Positions 35,391-44,668 of a stretch of 64,000 bases of DNA are shown piece after piece. The notes under the pieces are model-generated. The model searched no databases. It was not told where the DNA came from and saw only the letters and a list, made by a program, of their open reading frames with translations. This DNA comes from Phycisphaerae bacterium (lineage in GTDB: Bacteria; Planctomycetota; Phycisphaerae; Phycisphaerales; SM1A02). The stretch is taken from positions 1 through 64,000 of the forward strand of contig PBAY01000051.1 of assembly GCA_002717655.1 (NCBI GenBank). Direction: 5' to 3'. Both the position numbers and the translations under genes were made by a program. Within the stretch, counting starts at the first letter, position 1, and every line of letters begins with the position of its first letter.

Positions 35391-37442
35391 CTATTGCATC
35401 ATCTGCATCCCACCAACATTTTCACGTTGAATCTCACGCATTCCGGGAACGGCGAGGGGTGCTGATGGCATCGTCCCCATGCGACGCAGCAGGCGTGTCG
35501 CCTCCTGAGAACACCAGGCCGAGAGAACGTCGGCCTCCTCCATTCGATCCTGAAGCAGCAGCGATTCCAACTCGAGCAGGGCATGTCCAAGTCGAGCAAA
35601 CTGATCACGTTGATTACTCAGGAAACTGCCTGCATCAGGAACGCCGCATACTTCGCCAATGGCAACAAGGCCTGCCGTTGCATCGCTCGGTTCAGGAGCC
35701 TCCTCGAGGATGGCAACAGCCAAACGTAGAACCGAATGAGCCTGATCCATTGCCTGCAACGCCCGGTCGAGTTCTTCAGCATTCCCGGCATTCAAGGCTT
35801 CGGCAGCTTCCTGCAGCAATTCACGGTACGCATGCCGCCAACCCTGAAGCAGATCAACCGGAATCTCCCAGGCTGACCAGGAGTCCAGATGCTCCAGGCC
35901 ATCTCGATCCAACTTGCTGAGAACCCCGACACGATCCAGAAACAGACGGTAACGATAGAGACTGAAAGCGCCATCGCCTGCAGAACGCCCCTGAGCCCAG
36001 TCACGGATCCACTGAGCCTGAGCTGAACGGATCGGTCTCCTTCCAATCGAGATCTCCGCCCCGATGGCAAGATCCTCCAGATCAAGAAACAAGTCTCGCT
36101 GGCGTTCGAATTCCCTCAAGGCCGTCGCGGCATCTTCTCGACTGCGCATCTCAAGCATGAGCGACACCATGTTCTCCATGCGCTCATCGAATTTCCCCTT
36201 GAAATCCGGATTGAATCTCGCAGCTTCATCGGCCCACTGATCGAGCTTGCGCAGACGCTGCATCGCCTCAAGCAGATTCTGTGGATCAGCAAGAATCGCA
36301 ACCAGCGCCGGATCTGTCCATGGAGAGTCCGATGCTGAAACTTCATCAAGAGAATCAAAGAGATTCCGTTCCGCTTCCATGCGCTGACGAGCAAACATCC
36401 CATGAAGCCTGGCTCGAGATCGCTCAAGCCCGTCATCTTCCTGATGACGGGCTTCGGCGAGAATCTCAATCCCGCCTGCAATCGCAAGACTCGTTGCTTC
36501 AGGAGGTAGCTGGTCCGGCCACGCTTCGACAAGATCGGCCACCGCGCCGCTTCGACGAGTCACCACACCACGACCGCCGGGAGAATCCGCAAACATCACG
36601 ATGGAATCAATCAGAACATCCATGGCCTGAATACGATTCTGGACGAGGTTCGAATCGCGAAGCCCTGCTCGCACGGATTTCATCGCCGAAACCAGTGCCG
36701 ATTCGATGGATCGTCGTGCTGGACCATTGATCCATTTCGTGGATCTGACCTTGATGACCAACTCGGTCGCTCGAGTACGCAGAGGCCCTGGACCAAGCTG
36801 CTCAATCTCGGAACGGAGATCTTGATCGATTTCGATCTCATCGAGCTCCGCGTCTGCAAGCGAATCGCCCTCAGATGATTGAATCCGATCATCCGTACGC
36901 CACCAGCCCGCGGGGGCCTCCTGTTTCGAAACCAGTTCGCACGCTGATCGAAGAGGCCCCAGGAGTTCAGCCATGATCGCATCTAGATCAACGGAACCTC
37001 TCAGAGGGATACGTGACAATCCTGCACGCACCGCCTGGGTGAACCGCAGAAGATTGGATCTGACCTGCTCAGCCTTTCGTGGTTCAAGTCGACCTTCGCC
37101 ATAGGGCCGAAGCAGCAACTCGATCGAGGCAAAGCCATCCAACATCGCCACGCCCTGTGTCACCATGCGTGAACCCAGCATGCCTTTGATCCGATCACCA
37201 CGATTCAGAAGCGTCTCGGCAAGAAGCAGGTATTGATCCATTGCTCCATTGATGACTTTTTGATCACTTGAAATGCTCTGGTCACGCATGGCCGTACGAA
37301 GACTGCGACGCCTTGCACGAATCTGATTGCTGACCTGACTGGCATAGGCTGGGCCATCGAATTCAGGACGAACTCCTGCCATCACGAGATCTTCGATCGC
37401 AATGGTCATGATCAGAATCAAGATGAGGCGGACAATCGACAC
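35391..37442 (-). CDS. Large exported alpha-helical protein, unknown function
   Basis: 683 residues from a GTG at 37442 with AGGAG 6 nt upstream. A signal peptide (about 1-22, ending VMAG) is followed by an almost wholly helical, Arg/Glu/Leu-rich protein without Cys-rich, catalytic or repeat motifs that could be named. Hydrophilic charged helices and no later membrane segment suggest a periplasmic or secreted scaffold. It lies between truA and the deacetylase gene, all leftward. No family is recognised. Confidence 0.72.
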   Translation of the reverse strand: MSIVRLILILIMTIAIEDLVMAGVRPEFDGPAYASQVSNQIRARRRSLRTAMRDQSISSDQKVINGAMDQYLLLAETLLNRGDRIKGMLGSRMVTQGVAMLDGFASIELLLRPYGEGRLEPRKAEQVRSNLLRFTQAVRAGLSRIPLRGSVDLDAIMAELLGPLRSACELVSKQEAPAGWWRTDDRIQSSEGDSLADAELDEIEIDQDLRSEIEQLGPGPLRTRATELVIKVRSTKWINGPARRSIESALVSAMKSVRAGLRDSNLVQNRIQAMDVLIDSIVMFADSPGGRGVVTRRSGAVADLVEAWPDQLPPEATSLAIAGGIEILAEARHQEDDGLERSRARLHGMFARQRMEAERNLFDSLDEVSASDSPWTDPALVAILADPQNLLEAMQRLRKLDQWADEAARFNPDFKGKFDERMENMVSLMLEMRSREDAATALREFERQRDLFLDLEDLAIGAEISIGRRPIRSAQAQWIRDWAQGRSAGDGAFSLYRYRLFLDRVGVLSKLDRDGLEHLDSWSAWEIPVDLLQGWRHAYRELLQEAAEALNAGNAEELDRALQAMDQAHSVLRLAVAILEEAPEPSDATAGLVAIGEVCGVPDAGSFLSNQRDQFARLGHALLELESLLLQDRMEEADVLSAWCSQEATRLLRRMGTMPSAPLAVPGMREIQRENVGGMQMMQ

Positions 37443-37524
37443 GAATGACTCCTGAGTCGTCGATGGGATGAGGACAGTATCGCCGACAATCGATCCCGAC
37501 TGGACATGGGATCACCTGATCGAC

Positions 37525-38355
37525 TCAGTCCGCGTCCTGCTCACGGGCAGCTGAATCCTGCAGCCGACGACGCTTTCCAGATCCTGGAGGGCCATAGCGG
37601 ATCCACATCATGCACAGACCTTCCGGTGGCATGGTGCGACCGGCCTGTCTTCGATCGCCCGATTCAAGCATCCCGGGGATCGAATCCACCGGAAGCCGCC
37701 CCTCACCGATCTCAACGAGTGTTCCAGCGATGATCCGGACCATGTTCCAAAGGAATCCATTGCCTTCGACGTCGATCCGAAGACGATCACTGGAATCTTC
37801 CTCAACAGCGCATTGATAGATTTCGCGAACGGTCGATTCACGGCCATGACGGATCTTCGTGAAGGCGCCGAAATCATGCTCACCGATCAGATCATGGGCG
37901 GCCTGCTTCATGAGGCTCACATCCAGTTCGCGAGCAGACCATGCGGTGGTGTGCCGATCGAACAATGGCCTTGAGTCCGCCATGGTCCTGCCATGAGCCA
38001 ATCGATAACGATAACTCTTGGCTTCTGCATCACTGATCGGATTGAAGACCGGATCGACGATTTCAGCATGGCGGACCTGAACATCAACAGGCAGTCTTGA
38101 ACTGAGTGCGGCCGGAAGTATCTCCGGGTCCAGATCAACCGCTGATGTGAAACATGCGATCTGACCTTCGGCATGCACCCCCGAGTCAGTACGTGACGCG
38201 CCAAGCACATGTACGGATTCCCGGATCAGTTCCTCAACCGCTGCTTCAACGACGCCCTGAACCGTACGCAGAGGGTCGAGGTCCGGCGGATGCTGTTTCT
38301 GCCAGCCATGAAACGCTGTTCCGTCATACGCAATGGTCAAGGCATAACGTGGCAT
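37525..38355 (-). CDS. truA: tRNA pseudouridine(38-40) synthase TruA
   Basis: 276 residues. Catalytic Asp57 lies in GASRTDSGVHA; the N-terminus YALTIAYDGTAFHGWQKQ and the later SYRYRL and FLWNMVRIIAGTLVEIG are TruA hallmarks. It modifies U38-U40 in the anticodon arm of several tRNAs. The C-terminus (RKRRRLQDSAAREQDAD region) is a short charged extension. It lies 15 nt after the AdkA-like fusion gene, so the two may be co-transcribed. Confidence 0.94.
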   Translation of the reverse strand: MPRYALTIAYDGTAFHGWQKQHPPDLDPLRTVQGVVEAAVEELIRESVHVLGASRTDSGVHAEGQIACFTSAVDLDPEILPAALSSRLPVDVQVRHAEIVDPVFNPISDAEAKSYRYRLAHGRTMADSRPLFDRHTTAWSARELDVSLMKQAAHDLIGEHDFGAFTKIRHGRESTVREIYQCAVEEDSSDRLRIDVEGNGFLWNMVRIIAGTLVEIGEGRLPVDSIPGMLESGDRRQAGRTMPPEGLCMMWIRYGPPGSGKRRRLQDSAAREQDAD

Positions 38356-38370
38356 GAAGACCGAAGCCGA

Positions 38371-39504
38371 TCAATGTCCGAAGAGATTGCCTGCGGCGAA
38401 CATGCCCTGAGCCTCGAAGTACTCCAGCGCATCATCCACCGACGGGAAGATCTTGGTTGCCGTTTCGGTAATGAACGGTGATGGCGGCTTCGCTGGCTTC
38501 CAGACGACATAGACTTCCTTGGTGTGCTCCCAGGCATGCTGAAGCTCTCGCTCGACACCACTGGAGAGTGCTGGAATGCCTCCTTCCAGCTCTGGAATCA
38601 GAGAAATGATCATGTCGCTCTGGTCAATGAGCTTGAAATCCCGCATGTAGATCTGGCCATCCACATCACCTGCGATATCCAGAACTTCCTGAACCTTGAC
38701 GCGAATCGTTTCAGCATCTGCACGACCACCGAAGGCGTGAGGGGTGACCTCGAGCCATTCCTCTCCACGCTTGGCCGCAGCCTCTGCACGATCAAGCAGC
38801 AGCTTTTCATCGACATCAGCAGGATCAAAGGCGATGAAATGTTCGGCAATCGCAGCTCGGAAAGCCTCGATCTCGGCCAGAACATCAGGCATGTCGACCA
38901 CATGGCTCATCGGGAAACTCGGATAGACCTTTCGCATCTCGGGGCGAGTGATGAGGCGAAGGCAGGTTTCGGTCGTTTCCTCGTGACGGCCACGACTCAG
39001 GATGTAGAAGTTGTCATGGCACCCCATTGCATGAGCAAGCAGCTCGGTCACGATGATCTCTTCTTCTCTCCAGACCATGCAGTCCTTGAGTGTGGCGGCG
39101 ATGTCGTGCTCGGTGTGAAGCCGGTAATGGCTCATCTCGACGTTGTCGAGCAGACAGATGAACATGTTGGGCTTCAACAACTCCATCTGATCGAAGTCAA
39201 AGGCACTGAAAAGACCATGACGCCAACGGAAGGTAGCATGGGTATTGACGATCACATCCGGATGGTCCTCCACCGGATGAGTCTGGGCGATGATGTCCTT
39301 GAAGGCCGCCCGTCGCAGTGAAGAAAGACGACTGAGGGGCAGGTCAAGAATGCGTCCGGCTCTGATGTCCGGCGCTTCCTTGTACATCATTGACCCCACA
39401 TGGAAGGAATCAATACGTCCACCTCGTGTACCTGCAAGGTTGACGACTGAATCCAGGTATGGCTTCTTATCAAGCCCGATCTGTCCTGTGACGACGGCAC
39501 GCAT
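38371..39504 (-). CDS. AdkA-like P-loop-fold protein fused to deoxyribosyltransferase-like domain
   Basis: 377 residues. The N-terminal about 200 residues follow the order of archaeal adenylate kinase (AdkA): VVTGQIGLDKKPYL at the P-loop position, FHVGSMMY, RLSSLRRAAFKDI, VIVNTHATFRWRHGLFSAFD, PNMFICLLDNV. The P-loop is degenerate: G-x-x-G-x-x-K-K-P lacks the Ser/Thr after Lys. Residues about 265-377 (YMRDFKLIDQSDMIISLIPE ... GIPALSSGVERELQHAWEHTKEVYVVWKP) look like the nucleoside 2-deoxyribosyltransferase-like fold. A nucleotide-related role is inferred; activity is not assured. GAGAGGTG lies just before the ATG, and a perfect inverted repeat lies just upstream of that. Confidence 0.68.
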   Translation of the reverse strand: MRAVVTGQIGLDKKPYLDSVVNLAGTRGGRIDSFHVGSMMYKEAPDIRAGRILDLPLSRLSSLRRAAFKDIIAQTHPVEDHPDVIVNTHATFRWRHGLFSAFDFDQMELLKPNMFICLLDNVEMSHYRLHTEHDIAATLKDCMVWREEEIIVTELLAHAMGCHDNFYILSRGRHEETTETCLRLITRPEMRKVYPSFPMSHVVDMPDVLAEIEAFRAAIAEHFIAFDPADVDEKLLLDRAEAAAKRGEEWLEVTPHAFGGRADAETIRVKVQEVLDIAGDVDGQIYMRDFKLIDQSDMIISLIPELEGGIPALSSGVERELQHAWEHTKEVYVVWKPAKPPSPFITETATKIFPSVDDALEYFEAQGMFAAGNLFGH

Positions 39505-39516
39505 GAAACACCTCTC

Positions 39517-39543
39517 ATCCTGTATCAGGAAGTGATACAGGAT
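39517..39543. repeat. Perfect 11-bp inverted repeat just upstream of the fusion gene's ribosome site
   Basis: ATCCTGTATCA (39517-39527) and TGATACAGGAT (39533-39543), with a 5-nt spacer GGAAG. It lies 12 nt before the minus-strand ATG, touching the GAGAGGTG ribosome site. It could be a repressor operator, an RNA hairpin controlling translation, or the terminator of the upstream dedA-like gene (no T-run follows). Confidence 0.75.
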
Positions 39544-39579
39544 AACCCAACACAGTGAATGCTGATTGAATCGGCTCTA

Positions 39580-40440
39580 TCAAGCCTTCTTGGGCGATGT
39601 TCTTCGAATCGCCTCACGCAACCAGGAGGCTGGAGCACGAGGAGCCCGGATCTTGGATTTCTTCCGACGCCACCAGTACCAGGCCAACGCCACGACCACC
39701 AGGCCGATCACGCTGAACAGGATGACCTCCTCGATCTGCTTGCTCTTTTCAGATCGTTCGTAGCCCATCCCGAGGAGCCATCCGAAACCCAGTTGCATCC
39801 CCACGACTGGAATCGCTGAAATTGCTTCAGCGAAGAAGAACTTCCAGAGACTCATCTTCGTCAGACCGGCAGCAGTGAATACCGGTGTCCGTGAGAACGG
39901 AATGAAACGACTCGCAACGACCACCCACGCGCCCCATCGATCAAACTTGTATTTGACTTCCAGAATTCGACGAGGATGAAACATTCGACGAAAGAACTTG
40001 AACCGGAGGATCCGCCCGGAGAATCTCCTGACGATGATCACCCAGAGCGTATCTGCCAGAACAACACCGAAGTACGCCGCGGCGATGGTTCCCCAGACCG
40101 ACATGACACCCTGCTGCATCAGGAATCCTGCTGGGATGATGAAGATGTCCTCACCGAGTGCCAGCCCGAATCCCGAGCCGAACAACAAGGCGAAGAGGAG
40201 GATGGGGCCATAGGTGATCAGGCCACTCTCCACCTTCATTTCGATCTGACCCTTGATCGAATCAGGGTCCTTCGGCATCAAAGGAAGCTGACGCTTCTCC
40301 GATGCATCAGTGTCCAGCGCCCCGGCCGCAGGAGTTTCCTTGGTCTGAGCTGCCTGAACAGCTTCATGGGCGGCAAGCGCGAGAAACGCCAGCAAGCCCA
40401 GTACGAAAAACATGCTTGCTCTTCGGCTCAAACCACTCAT
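39580..40440 (-). CDS. DedA/VTT-family membrane protein
   Basis: 286 residues from the ATG at 40440; an in-frame ATG at 40449 is the alternative. An N-terminal membrane or signal helix (about 10-32) leads to a periplasmic linker, then the DedA core: FALLFGSGFGLALGEDIFIIPAGFLMQQ, GVVLADTLWVIIVRRFSGRILR, and the signature VVASRFIPFSRTPVFTAAGLTKM. A last helix (about 245-265) and a Lys/Arg tail close it. DedA proteins act as flippases or scramblases for undecaprenyl phosphate or phospholipids. TACCAT lies 7 nt before the ATG. Confidence 0.86.
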   Translation of the reverse strand: MSGLSRRASMFFVLGLLAFLALAAHEAVQAAQTKETPAAGALDTDASEKRQLPLMPKDPDSIKGQIEMKVESGLITYGPILLFALLFGSGFGLALGEDIFIIPAGFLMQQGVMSVWGTIAAAYFGVVLADTLWVIIVRRFSGRILRFKFFRRMFHPRRILEVKYKFDRWGAWVVVASRFIPFSRTPVFTAAGLTKMSLWKFFFAEAISAIPVVGMQLGFGWLLGMGYERSEKSKQIEEVILFSVIGLVVVALAWYWWRRKKSKIRAPRAPASWLREAIRRTSPKKA

Positions 40441-40447
40441 GCAGCCC

Positions 40448-40453
40448 ATGGTA
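40448..40453 (-). promoter_or_regulatory. Candidate -10 box of the DedA-like gene
   Basis: TACCAT on the minus strand, 7 nt before the ATG at 40440. It overlaps the alternative ATG at 40449. Confidence 0.28.
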
Positions 40454-40507
40454 GATGATCCAACCACAATGGGTCGGAGCTGACCCACGGATCTTGCGGG
40501 GCTCTGG

Positions 40508-40513
40508 TAGCCT
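40508..40513 (+). promoter_or_regulatory. Candidate -10 box of glxK
   Basis: TAGCCT with an 8-nt spacer to the ATG at 40522. No Shine-Dalgarno. It lies in the short divergent gap with the DedA-like gene. Confidence 0.3.
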
Positions 40514-40521
40514 CAGCAGTG

Positions 40522-41634
40522 ATGAAGCAAGTTCTCTGCGCTCCTGACAGCTTCAAAGGCACGATCAGTGCCTTCTATGCGGCACAAGCCATGGCTGATG
40601 GTGCCCATGCGGCCCAGTGGGAACCACAGGCCTGCCCGATAGCCGATGGAGGCGAGGGCACCATGAATCTGATTCTCAACGCGCAGAGAGGAAGCCGGGA
40701 GCGATTTCGAACGATCGATGCCCGTGGGCGTGAAATCGAAGCGGAAATCGGATTCATGAACAATGGCACGACAGCGATCATCGAGATGGCGAGTGTCGCC
40801 GGATTTCAACCGAATCATGAGTTGAATCAGACCCCGCTGGACACGACATCATTCGGGGTTGGTCAATTGGCGGCAATCGCCGCAAGAACCTGCGATGAAA
40901 TCATCCTGGCCATGGGTGGGACCTCGACCATCGATGGTGGAACCGGACTACTCCAGGCACTTGGGACGCGATTTCTGGATGGAATCGGTCAGCCTCTGGA
41001 GGATTTCATGACCGGACGAATGCTGGGCCGGATCGGTTCAATCGAACTGCCCCGATTGATGCCTCGAATCCGCATTGCCGTTGATGTGATGTCACCACTT
41101 CTGGGTGATCATGGTGCCGCCAGATTGTTCGGGCCCCAGAAAGGTGCTGATCCCAAAATGGTTGATCGGCTGGAAGCCGGTCTGTTGAAACTGGCTGATC
41201 TTCTTGATCCAGATGGAACCACTCGCTGCCTCCCAGGCACAGGAGCAGCAGGAGGCGCTGCCTTCGGTTTGCTGGCCGGGGCGGAGGCGACCATCGTCTC
41301 CGGTTCTGAGCTGGTCCTCGAGTCGATCGAGTTCAACAAACTACTTCCCGCTCATGATTGGCTTCTTGTAGGCGAGGGATGTCTCGATGCCCAGTCGATG
41401 CAGGGCAAGGCTGCGATCACCGCAGCCAGACATGGGCAGCGAGCTGGTATCAAGGTGGGATGTCTGTGCGGGCAGACGGGCGAAGGATGGGAACTGGCGC
41501 TACGGCAACACGGCGGGCCCCTCGATGCCGTCTGGTCTCTTGCTGATACCCATGAACTGGAAGCATGCCTGAAGGAACCTGCACGATGCCTGAAAGAGGC
41601 CACGACACAGATCCTCGGTTCGATCGCTGACTAG
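40522..41634 (+). CDS. glxK: Glycerate kinase (GlxK/GarK type)
   Basis: 370 residues, type II glycerate kinase: CAPDSFKGTISA at the N-terminus, PIADGGEGTM, IIEMASVAGF, ILAMGGTSTIDGGTGLLQALG, GAAGGAAFGL and VGEGCLDAQSMQGKA. It phosphorylates glycerate to 2-phosphoglycerate, linking glyoxylate and glycerate use to glycolysis. The ATG at 40522 is chosen over the adjoining GTG at 40519. It ends overlapping the stop of the convergent pyrophosphorylase gene. Confidence 0.93.
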   Translation: MKQVLCAPDSFKGTISAFYAAQAMADGAHAAQWEPQACPIADGGEGTMNLILNAQRGSRERFRTIDARGREIEAEIGFMNNGTTAIIEMASVAGFQPNHELNQTPLDTTSFGVGQLAAIAARTCDEIILAMGGTSTIDGGTGLLQALGTRFLDGIGQPLEDFMTGRMLGRIGSIELPRLMPRIRIAVDVMSPLLGDHGAARLFGPQKGADPKMVDRLEAGLLKLADLLDPDGTTRCLPGTGAAGGAAFGLLAGAEATIVSGSELVLESIEFNKLLPAHDWLLVGEGCLDAQSMQGKAAITAARHGQRAGIKVGCLCGQTGEGWELALRQHGGPLDAVWSLADTHELEACLKEPARCLKEATTQILGSIAD

Positions 41635-43040
41635 AGCACCAGCCGATCACCCTGATCAAGCCGAGCAGGAAGTTCCTGCCCTGCAAGATCACCGGAGTGC
41701 ATCGCCGTCAACGGGCTGATCTCGATGCTTGCCAGAACGTGGCCGTCCGCATCACGTTCCACCACGACTCCGTTGTCTTCCAGCCACTGGCCGTACAGAT
41801 CACACTGAGCCTGGCGACAGGATTCCGGCGAATCAGTTCCCGTTGCGTTCTTGATCGGAGCGAACTCGCGACTTCGAGCAACCTCCAGCGTGGCCGATCG
41901 ACCGGCCAGCGGAAGTGCGTCGAAGATGAACTGCTCCAACTTGATGCCATTGGGTTCTTCCGGAATCAATTCCTGTCCCGTAGTCGGATCACAACAGGGC
42001 ACCTTCTTCACGGCGCGATGCCAGGGAAGTTCATTCTGCTCCGAAAGCCGCTTGGCAAAGGGAACGCTCAGAAGATGGACCGCGATGTTGCCCGCGTCGT
42101 ATCGCAACCGGCCTTCTGCGTCCGTCTCTGACTGAAGAGATGACGGAAGATCCGAATACTCGATGACCTCGGTATGGCCGCCGACGGTACAGAAGACTCC
42201 AACTTTTTCATCAGGCCTGATCTTCGGCACCATCTTGCTCGACATTTCTCCCGATGATCGCTCCGGATCGGCATGCAATCCAATGAAGACCGGATCGATG
42301 ACCGGTGCAATGGGATTGTCGATCTGAAAGTAGGAGATGGTGTCGATGCCGAGCATTTCCATCTGCTCAATGGCGCCACTTCGCCGCAAGGCACCCAGAG
42401 ATCCACCGTGCCCATCAGGACTCATGGCGACACAACCGGGCGATTCCATCAACACCTTTCCATCGGAGGCATCAAGACAAGGCATCATCCCCTGTGGAAA
42501 CAACATGATCTGAGTACGAGGCAGCCCAAACCAGTTGTTGTCAGCGAAGAATGAACGCGTGGCCGCATCGTTGGCTTCACTGGTCATGATGTACCACCGA
42601 ATCGGCGTGTCCCATCTGCGACTGGCTGCCTCGATCTGCTCCGCAAAGACCCGGAACAGAGGCTTGCCACTCACAGGGGTAGCTGGATACGTCCCCTTCG
42701 GCCCGGTCCATCCCAGTCGAGTCCCCTGTCCACCTGCAACTGTGAAGGCGGCGACACGGCCTGCCCGGATGATCTCCTCACCTCTCGATGCCAGTTCAGC
42801 AGCGGTCTCCGGATCTGCAATGGTCACTTCTGCCGGCGCGACATCACCTCTGGGCAACGAGCACGACTGGGCATTCAGATATTGTTCAACAAGCGATGGG
42901 ATCGAATCCCAGGGTATGCGTGACAACTGGTCAAGAAAGGTCGACTGCGACGATGACTCCAGATCGTCATAGCACTTCAGCAGATGCTGCTGTCCACAGG
43001 CTTCAAGCTGACCCTTGATGGTGTTGTAGTCGACTGACAT
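41631..43040 (-). CDS. UDP-sugar pyrophosphorylase, eukaryotic UAP1-like (UDPGP family)
   Basis: 469 residues. The uridine-binding loop TVAGGQGTRLGWTGPKGTYP (100-119) with Lys115, then MTSEANDAATRSFF, FPQGMMPCLD, SPDGHGGSLGALRRSGAIEQM, YFQIDNPIAPVIDP and KMVPKIRPDEKVGVFC give the eukaryotic-style UDP-N-acetylglucosamine pyrophosphorylase order, unlike bacterial GlmU. It would make UDP-GlcNAc (or UDP-GalNAc) from UTP and the sugar-1-phosphate. It lies 9 nt after phoU. With glmM nearby it could feed the lipid A pathway at 58-61 kb. Confidence 0.87.
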   Translation of the reverse strand: MSVDYNTIKGQLEACGQQHLLKCYDDLESSSQSTFLDQLSRIPWDSIPSLVEQYLNAQSCSLPRGDVAPAEVTIADPETAAELASRGEEIIRAGRVAAFTVAGGQGTRLGWTGPKGTYPATPVSGKPLFRVFAEQIEAASRRWDTPIRWYIMTSEANDAATRSFFADNNWFGLPRTQIMLFPQGMMPCLDASDGKVLMESPGCVAMSPDGHGGSLGALRRSGAIEQMEMLGIDTISYFQIDNPIAPVIDPVFIGLHADPERSSGEMSSKMVPKIRPDEKVGVFCTVGGHTEVIEYSDLPSSLQSETDAEGRLRYDAGNIAVHLLSVPFAKRLSEQNELPWHRAVKKVPCCDPTTGQELIPEEPNGIKLEQFIFDALPLAGRSATLEVARSREFAPIKNATGTDSPESCRQAQCDLYGQWLEDNGVVVERDADGHVLASIEISPLTAMHSGDLAGQELPARLDQGDRLVL

Positions 43041-43049
43041 GCGGTCTCG

Positions 43050-43730
43050 TCAAGACTCTTCGGGTGTTTCCGGTTCCGTCCAACCACTTGGCAGATGGCG
43101 GACGATCTTTCCTGATTCAAGGTAGATCAATTGTTCACAGATGTTCGTGCAATGATCGGCCATCCGCTCCAGGGCACGATTCACATTCAGAAGTTCCAGT
43201 GCATCTTCCAGCGGCATCTCGCCTTCCTTGACGGCCTGCTGGACGAGTCGAACGACTTCCGCACGGAATCGATCAATCGTGTCATCGAACTCGAGCACTC
43301 TTCGTGCCAGTTCCTGGTCGCGTTCACGCATGGCCCGGTTTGCATCGCGAACCATGCCAATGACACTGTTCGCCATGACCTCGAAGGTCCCGGATGAAGG
43401 ACGATCGCCTGCATGCGCCTGGGATGCTTCCGCGATGTTCACACCACAGTCTGCGATCCGTTCAAGTTCATTGTTGATCTTCACGATCGTGAAGACGGAT
43501 CGGATGTCCTGTTCGGATTCCGAGGAATGCATCAGCAGCCGGATGGATGCACGCTCGATCTCGATATCAGCGCGATCGATGATGCGGTCACCTTCGATGA
43601 CCTCTTCAGCGGCCTTGGCATTGCTGCGGAAGAAGGACTCGACCGCTCGCATGGCGTGAGCCACGACACGATCTCCCTGCGTAAGCAGGTCCTCCCGAAG
43701 CTGGGCATGCTTGCGAGCGTAGTCTTCCAT
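43050..43730 (-). CDS. phoU: Phosphate signalling protein PhoU
   Basis: 226 residues made of two three-helix PhoU repeats; ADIEIERASIRLLMHSSESEQDIR and IDRFRAEVVRLVQQAVKEG ... ALERMADHCTNICEQLIYL show the metal-binding E-x-x-x-D-x-x-x-N type sites. PhoU damps Pst-type phosphate import and PhoR signalling. No pst or phoR genes are nearby. TATACT (43778-43783, minus strand) is a plausible -10 box, leaving a leader of about 45 nt. Confidence 0.92.
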   Translation of the reverse strand: MEDYARKHAQLREDLLTQGDRVVAHAMRAVESFFRSNAKAAEEVIEGDRIIDRADIEIERASIRLLMHSSESEQDIRSVFTIVKINNELERIADCGVNIAEASQAHAGDRPSSGTFEVMANSVIGMVRDANRAMRERDQELARRVLEFDDTIDRFRAEVVRLVQQAVKEGEMPLEDALELLNVNRALERMADHCTNICEQLIYLESGKIVRHLPSGWTEPETPEES

Positions 43731-43888
43731 TTTGCTTGATCACACCGCGAGAGAAGGAAAATTGACAACCGCGCGAAGTATAGCCGTCCAGAGGGCCTTG
43801 CGCACAGTCAAGTCGGCTCAATTGTCCGCCCCATTGATCGAAGCGGAGCTATCATTGACCGCTTCCACCCTTCCGGAAACCTTGAATC

Positions 43889-44668
43889 ATGCCCGATCTC
43901 TGCGTCAACATCGATCACGTTGCGACCGTCCGCCAGGCCCGCAGGACCTGGGAGCCGGATCCCGTCTGGGCGGCCGTTGAAGTCCAGCTCGGAGGCGCTG
44001 CAGGTGTCACCTTCCACCTCCGGGAAGACCGCCGACACATGCAGGACGGCGATCTGAAGCGACTCAAGGAAGTGGTGACCGTTCGACTCAACATGGAAAT
44101 GGCCGCCACGGCGGAAATGGTCCGGATCGCCTGCGATCTCAAGCCGCAGATGGCGATGCTGGTCCCCGAAGGCCGACAGGAAATCACGACTGAGGGCGGT
44201 CTGGATGTCGCCGGACAGCAGGCCACGCTCAAAGCCGTGATCCATGAACTTCAGGATGCTGGAATTCCGGTCAGCGCCTTCATCGATGCGGAATCAGACC
44301 AGATCGAGGCCGCCGCCGCATGTGGCTTCAGCGTCTGCGAACTTCATACCGGGCCTTATGCCGAGACCTTCCATGACCATGGGCGGGAAATCAGCCATGA
44401 TGCGGTTCAGCACGAGCTGGAGAAACTCAGGCAGTCCAGCAGGCAGGTGATCGAAGCAGGAATGATGTGCAATGCAGGACATGCACTGAACTATGCGAAT
44501 GTGCAGGCCGTGGCTGACCTTGATGGGATCTCGGAACTGCACATCGGACACAGCATCGTCAGCCGTTCCGTATTTACCGGGATCCAGCAGGCGACTCGAG
44601 ACATGATCAACTGCATGAATGGTCATGCACTTACCGGCGAGAGCAAACACCATGGTGCCACCGTCTGA
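43889..44668 (+). CDS. pdxJ: Pyridoxine 5'-phosphate synthase PdxJ
   Basis: 259 residues. CVNIDHVATVRQARR, GVTFHLREDRRHMQDGDL, VTVRLNMEMA, LVPEGRQEITTEGGLDV, GIPVSAFIDAE and LHTGPYAETF are PdxJ signatures. The enzyme condenses 1-deoxyxylulose 5-phosphate with 3-amino-2-oxopropyl phosphate to make pyridoxine 5'-phosphate. The 158-nt gap before it, shared with divergent phoU, has no other gene. The end overlaps the start of the Nudix gene. Confidence 0.95.
   Translation: MPDLCVNIDHVATVRQARRTWEPDPVWAAVEVQLGGAAGVTFHLREDRRHMQDGDLKRLKEVVTVRLNMEMAATAEMVRIACDLKPQMAMLVPEGRQEITTEGGLDVAGQQATLKAVIHELQDAGIPVSAFIDAESDQIEAAAACGFSVCELHTGPYAETFHDHGREISHDAVQHELEKLRQSSRQVIEAGMMCNAGHALNYANVQAVADLDGISELHIGHSIVSRSVFTGIQQATRDMINCMNGHALTGESKHHGATV

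Noticed and set aside
38524-39321. 265-codon frame antisense to the AdkA-like fusion gene
   Set aside because: Antisense shadow of the fusion gene, which has an SD and recognisable folds.
43762-43784. TTGACA ... TATAGC as a plus-strand promoter for pdxJ
   Set aside because: Spacing between the two boxes is only about 11 nt; the minus-strand TATACT for phoU is a better reading.
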